This document shows positions 5,051-7,147 of a DNA stretch of 7,147 bases, piece by piece (the stretch's first letter is position 1; every line of letters begins with the position of its first letter). The translations under genes and the position numbers were made by a program. The stretch lies in NCBI GenBank assembly GCA_041846575.1, contig JBGZFC010000078.1, positions 1-7,147 on the forward strand. The letters are read 5' to 3'. This DNA is from JBGZFC01 sp041846575 (lineage in GTDB: Bacteria > Bacteroidota > Bacteroidia > Bacteroidales > Dysgonomonadaceae). The notes under the pieces were generated by a model. That model was not told where the DNA came from and did no database searches. It saw nothing but the letters and a program-made list of their open reading frames with translations.

Positions 5051-6442
5051 ATGTATTACGACATTCACTTACACTTATTTAACAAAGACTTCATTTCGAA
5101 AGAGTTGTTGTACCGTTTGTTACAAGAGCTTAGAACTATCATGTATGGCGATGATGATGGAGCAAAGGGTACTTTGAGTTCAAACTCAAGAGGTATATTG
5201 CAAACCATAAGAAGGATAAACAGTTTTTTGAGAATTGTTCTTAAGTCGAGCAGTACGGGAATTTATGCCGAGATAAATAAAATTTATAAAGATGAGTATA
5301 TTTCTGTACCCTTGATGATGGACTTAACGTGGTGTTTTGACAGTAAACCACTGAGAGCCGAAAAGCAAACGATGTTTGATGAGGTAAGAAGGGAATTGTT
5401 ATCGTTGAACAAACAAGCAGCATCACAACAGATGCTTAAAGGAAAAGTGTTGAGCAAAAGAGAAGCTAATGTGATGGCGATGATTGAGAAAGAGTCTCAA
5501 AAGACAGAAAAATTACTTGAACAGTTACAAATCGCAGAAAAAAAAGAACGAGACATATTATTAAAATCGCCAAGTGCAAAATCTTACCCGGATAGTTGGG
5601 AGGGTTTTAATTATCAAATAAAACAATTGGAACAGGTAAAAAACAGACCGGGTAATTACGACAAGATTCTACCGTTTTTAGCTGTTGACCCACGTAGAGA
5701 AGGAATTATAGAATATGCCAAGGAAAATGTCGGAAAAAAGAAGTTGTTTTCAGGCATAAAAATTTATACACCAACCGGATATTCTCCAACAGACCCTGTT
5801 TTATTTGGTGATGACAAAAAAGAGGGATTTTATGCATTCTGCCAAAGCAATAAAATTCCAATTACAGCACACTGTTCAAACTCAGGTTTTGCTACATTGG
5901 CAGGAAGTGTATTTGTTTCCGGACATATTTGGAAAGATGGCAAAGTGGTTATGTATAACAATGAAGAACTTATATTTAAAAACAAAATTTTAAAAGCCGG
6001 AAAAGCCGTAAGAGAGAGAGCCGAGTTACTCAATAATCCCGAATTGTGGAAAATAGTAGCCAATAAATATCCTAAATTGAAAGTAAACCTTGCCCATTTC
6101 GGAGGAGGAAGCGAGCTATATCTAGCATTGGGTAATCCTAACGATAAAAAACTGTGGTCTAATAAGATTATCGAATTGATAAGCAATCCTGACTACAACT
6201 TTTATACAGATATATCTTGTTCCGGTGAAGATGATTATGAGGTGCTGACAATGCTTAAAAATAGCGATATTTATCCTAAAATAAAACATAGAATTATGTA
6301 CGGCTCCGACTTTTTCCTAAACAAACTTTTCGATGACAGCATGGCAAGGACTTTGCAAATGATAAAAACTATTTTCGCGGAAGATTTTGAAATTATTGCA
6401 AAAGAAAATCCGAAAAGATTTTTAAACTTAGATATGCTTTAA
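5051..6442 (+). CDS. Amidohydrolase-family metal-dependent hydrolase with coiled-coil insertion
   Basis: A 463-residue protein resembling the amidohydrolase_2 TIM-barrel group. Candidate metal ligands and barrel motifs occur in the right order: D-I-H-L-H at 4-8 (H6, H8), FLAVDPRRE (209-217), GIKIYTPTGYSP with K237 (235-246), ITAHCSNSGF with H274, VNLAHFGGGSE with H349, and YGSDFF with D420. The C-terminal ENPKRFLNL (452-460) is also typical of the family. The substrate cannot be told from sequence; relatives hydrolyse C-N or C-O bonds or decarboxylate. Residues ~100-205 are an unusual insertion between early barrel strands, rich in Lys, Glu and Gln, with a probable coiled coil at about 130-172. 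Residues 30-80 are also helical and non-standard. No signal peptide is present, so it should be cytosolic. The start is the only one that keeps the HxH motif near the N-terminus. An acidic DMP19-like gene follows after 51 nt, probably in the same transcript. Confidence 0.78.
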   Translation: MYYDIHLHLFNKDFISKELLYRLLQELRTIMYGDDDGAKGTLSSNSRGILQTIRRINSFLRIVLKSSSTGIYAEINKIYKDEYISVPLMMDLTWCFDSKPLRAEKQTMFDEVRRELLSLNKQAASQQMLKGKVLSKREANVMAMIEKESQKTEKLLEQLQIAEKKERDILLKSPSAKSYPDSWEGFNYQIKQLEQVKNRPGNYDKILPFLAVDPRREGIIEYAKENVGKKKLFSGIKIYTPTGYSPTDPVLFGDDKKEGFYAFCQSNKIPITAHCSNSGFATLAGSVFVSGHIWKDGKVVMYNNEELIFKNKILKAGKAVRERAELLNNPELWKIVANKYPKLKVNLAHFGGGSELYLALGNPNDKKLWSNKIIELISNPDYNFYTDISCSGEDDYEVLTMLKNSDIYPKIKHRIMYGSDFFLNKLFDDSMARTLQMIKTIFAEDFEIIAKENPKRFLNLDML

Positions 6443-6493
6443 TCTCTCCGTACTTATAAATAGTTTCTATAATTCTAAATTAACATAAGATTT

Positions 6494-7006
6494 ATGTCAA
6501 ACAATAAGATACAGATTGCAGAAAGTAAAATCATAGAAGCAGCCGAAGAGGGCATGGATAGCTTTTTAAAAGTCTTTACCGATGCTTATTTGGAAGTAGT
6601 TGACGGAACGGTTACTGCTGAAAATATTGAACTCCTTAATGGTTATCAGCATACTCTGCTGGCACTCAGATTTTTCTCCGACGAGGTAAATGAAGGCGGA
6701 TTTGTACAACTCATACAAAACGGATATGGAGGATATCTTTTTGACAACCCGGTAGCCAAAGCTCTTAAACAGATGGGAGCGAAAGGATTATCCAAAATAT
6801 TATACAAAGCAAAAGAGATTTACGATTTACATCGCGAGGAGTTAGAGCGTGAAACAACCGATGAAGAGTTCACTGCAATGTATGTTGACTTTGAGCAGTT
6901 TGACGAGCTGGAAGAAAAATTCTTTTACATTGAGGAGGAAGAGATTGCCATAATTGCTCAATATGTTGATGATAATATCGAAGATTTTGCAGAGATTGTA
7001 AAGTAG
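6494..7006 (+). CDS. DUF4375 / DMP19-like acidic protein
   Basis: A 170-residue, apparently all-helical cytosolic protein. The segment N66-E-G-G-F-V-Q72 followed by QNGYGGY (75-81), then AKALKQMGAKGLSKILYKA (88-106) and FDELEEKFFYI (136-146) match the pattern of DUF4375, the family of Neisseria DMP19. That protein was described as a DNA mimic that blocks a transcription factor. This product is strongly acidic: I count 38 Asp/Glu against 14 Lys/Arg, with the surplus mostly after residue 112, which suits but does not prove DNA mimicry. Most DUF4375 proteins have no known function. There is no signal peptide or membrane segment. The gene lies 51 nt behind the amidohydrolase gene with no hairpin between them and no strong promoter in the gap, so co-transcription is plausible. 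The ATG at 6494 follows an AT-rich leader like those of the other genes. Confidence 0.78.
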   Translation: MSNNKIQIAESKIIEAAEEGMDSFLKVFTDAYLEVVDGTVTAENIELLNGYQHTLLALRFFSDEVNEGGFVQLIQNGYGGYLFDNPVAKALKQMGAKGLSKILYKAKEIYDLHREELERETTDEEFTAMYVDFEQFDELEEKFFYIEEEEIAIIAQYVDDNIEDFAEIVK

Positions 7007-7147
7007 CATTCATGCGAAAGGATTCTCACGTAATAGTATTAACCTGAGTTCTGTTTAAAGGGTATCCGATTATCTCATTGAAATTAGTCATAGAGCCTCT
7101 ATCCGTTAAAATGCATGACGGACTTATAGGAAAAAAATAAAAAAAAA
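7007..7147. other. Non-coding tail with small palindromes and A-rich window edge
   Basis: No gene is visible. Small palindromic pieces include GCATTCATGC (7007 region, just after the stop codon), ATAGAGCCTCTAT near 7090-7103, and TCCGT against ACGGA further on around an ATGCAT core. TATCCG occurs twice as a direct repeat. None is followed by a T run on the plus strand, so no terminator for the DMP19-like gene can be called. The last 17 bases are almost all A, which could be the leader of a following gene. Confidence 0.45.

Noticed and set aside
5241..6186. Open frames on either strand inside the amidohydrolase gene (5241-5426, 5805-5993, 5830-6186)
   Set aside because: They are shadows of the amidohydrolase frame, which carries ordered barrel motifs throughout.
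7085..7147. Terminator for the DMP19-like gene at the right edge
   Set aside because: The small palindromes are followed by A runs rather than T runs on the plus strand, and stems are only about 5-6 bp.

Overview
This AT-rich window looks like a chromosomal segment from a member of the Bacteroidota, most likely Bacteroidales. Three things point there: a fimbrillin-type lipoprotein gene, promoters of the Bacteroidetes sigma type (TTTG, a spacer of about 19-20 nt, then TAnnTTTG), and starts with A/T-rich leaders and no Shine-Dalgarno sequence. A genus cannot be named from the window alone.

Layout. Positions 1-217 hold no gene I can support. A rho-independent terminator for the minus strand lies at 218-257. 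Two minus-strand envelope genes follow: a short secreted RlpA-like lytic transglycosylase (280-789) and, upstream of it, a fimbrillin-family lipoprotein with a C-terminal DUF6359-like domain (891-2183). Between them sits a perfect 12-bp inverted repeat that could be a weak terminator, an operator, or both. An AT-rich divergent intergenic region (2184-2421) carries one promoter facing each way. On the plus strand come ffh (SRP54, 2422-3753) and folD (3818-4693), 64 nt apart and probably co-transcribed.

After folD is a 357-nt non-coding stretch (4694-5050). It contains two inverted, diverged copies of a short intergenic repeat, two patches of degenerate 7-bp tandem repeat between them, and a weak terminator-like hairpin. 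Beyond it are two plus-strand accessory genes: an amidohydrolase-family metal-dependent hydrolase with an unusual helical, coiled-coil-rich insertion (5051-6442), and a strongly acidic DUF4375/DMP19-like protein (6494-7006). The last 141 nt are non-coding and end in an A-rich run at the window edge.

How the genes relate. ffh and folD are housekeeping genes (co-translational membrane targeting and one-carbon folate metabolism). The minus-strand pair acts at the cell envelope. The amidohydrolase and DMP19-like genes are the least explained part: same strand, 51 nt apart, no terminator seen between them, and separated from the housekeeping block by repeats. I found no complete mobile element, CRISPR array, tRNA or rRNA, and no clear defence system; the amidohydrolase/DMP19-like pair is the best candidate for something undescribed.
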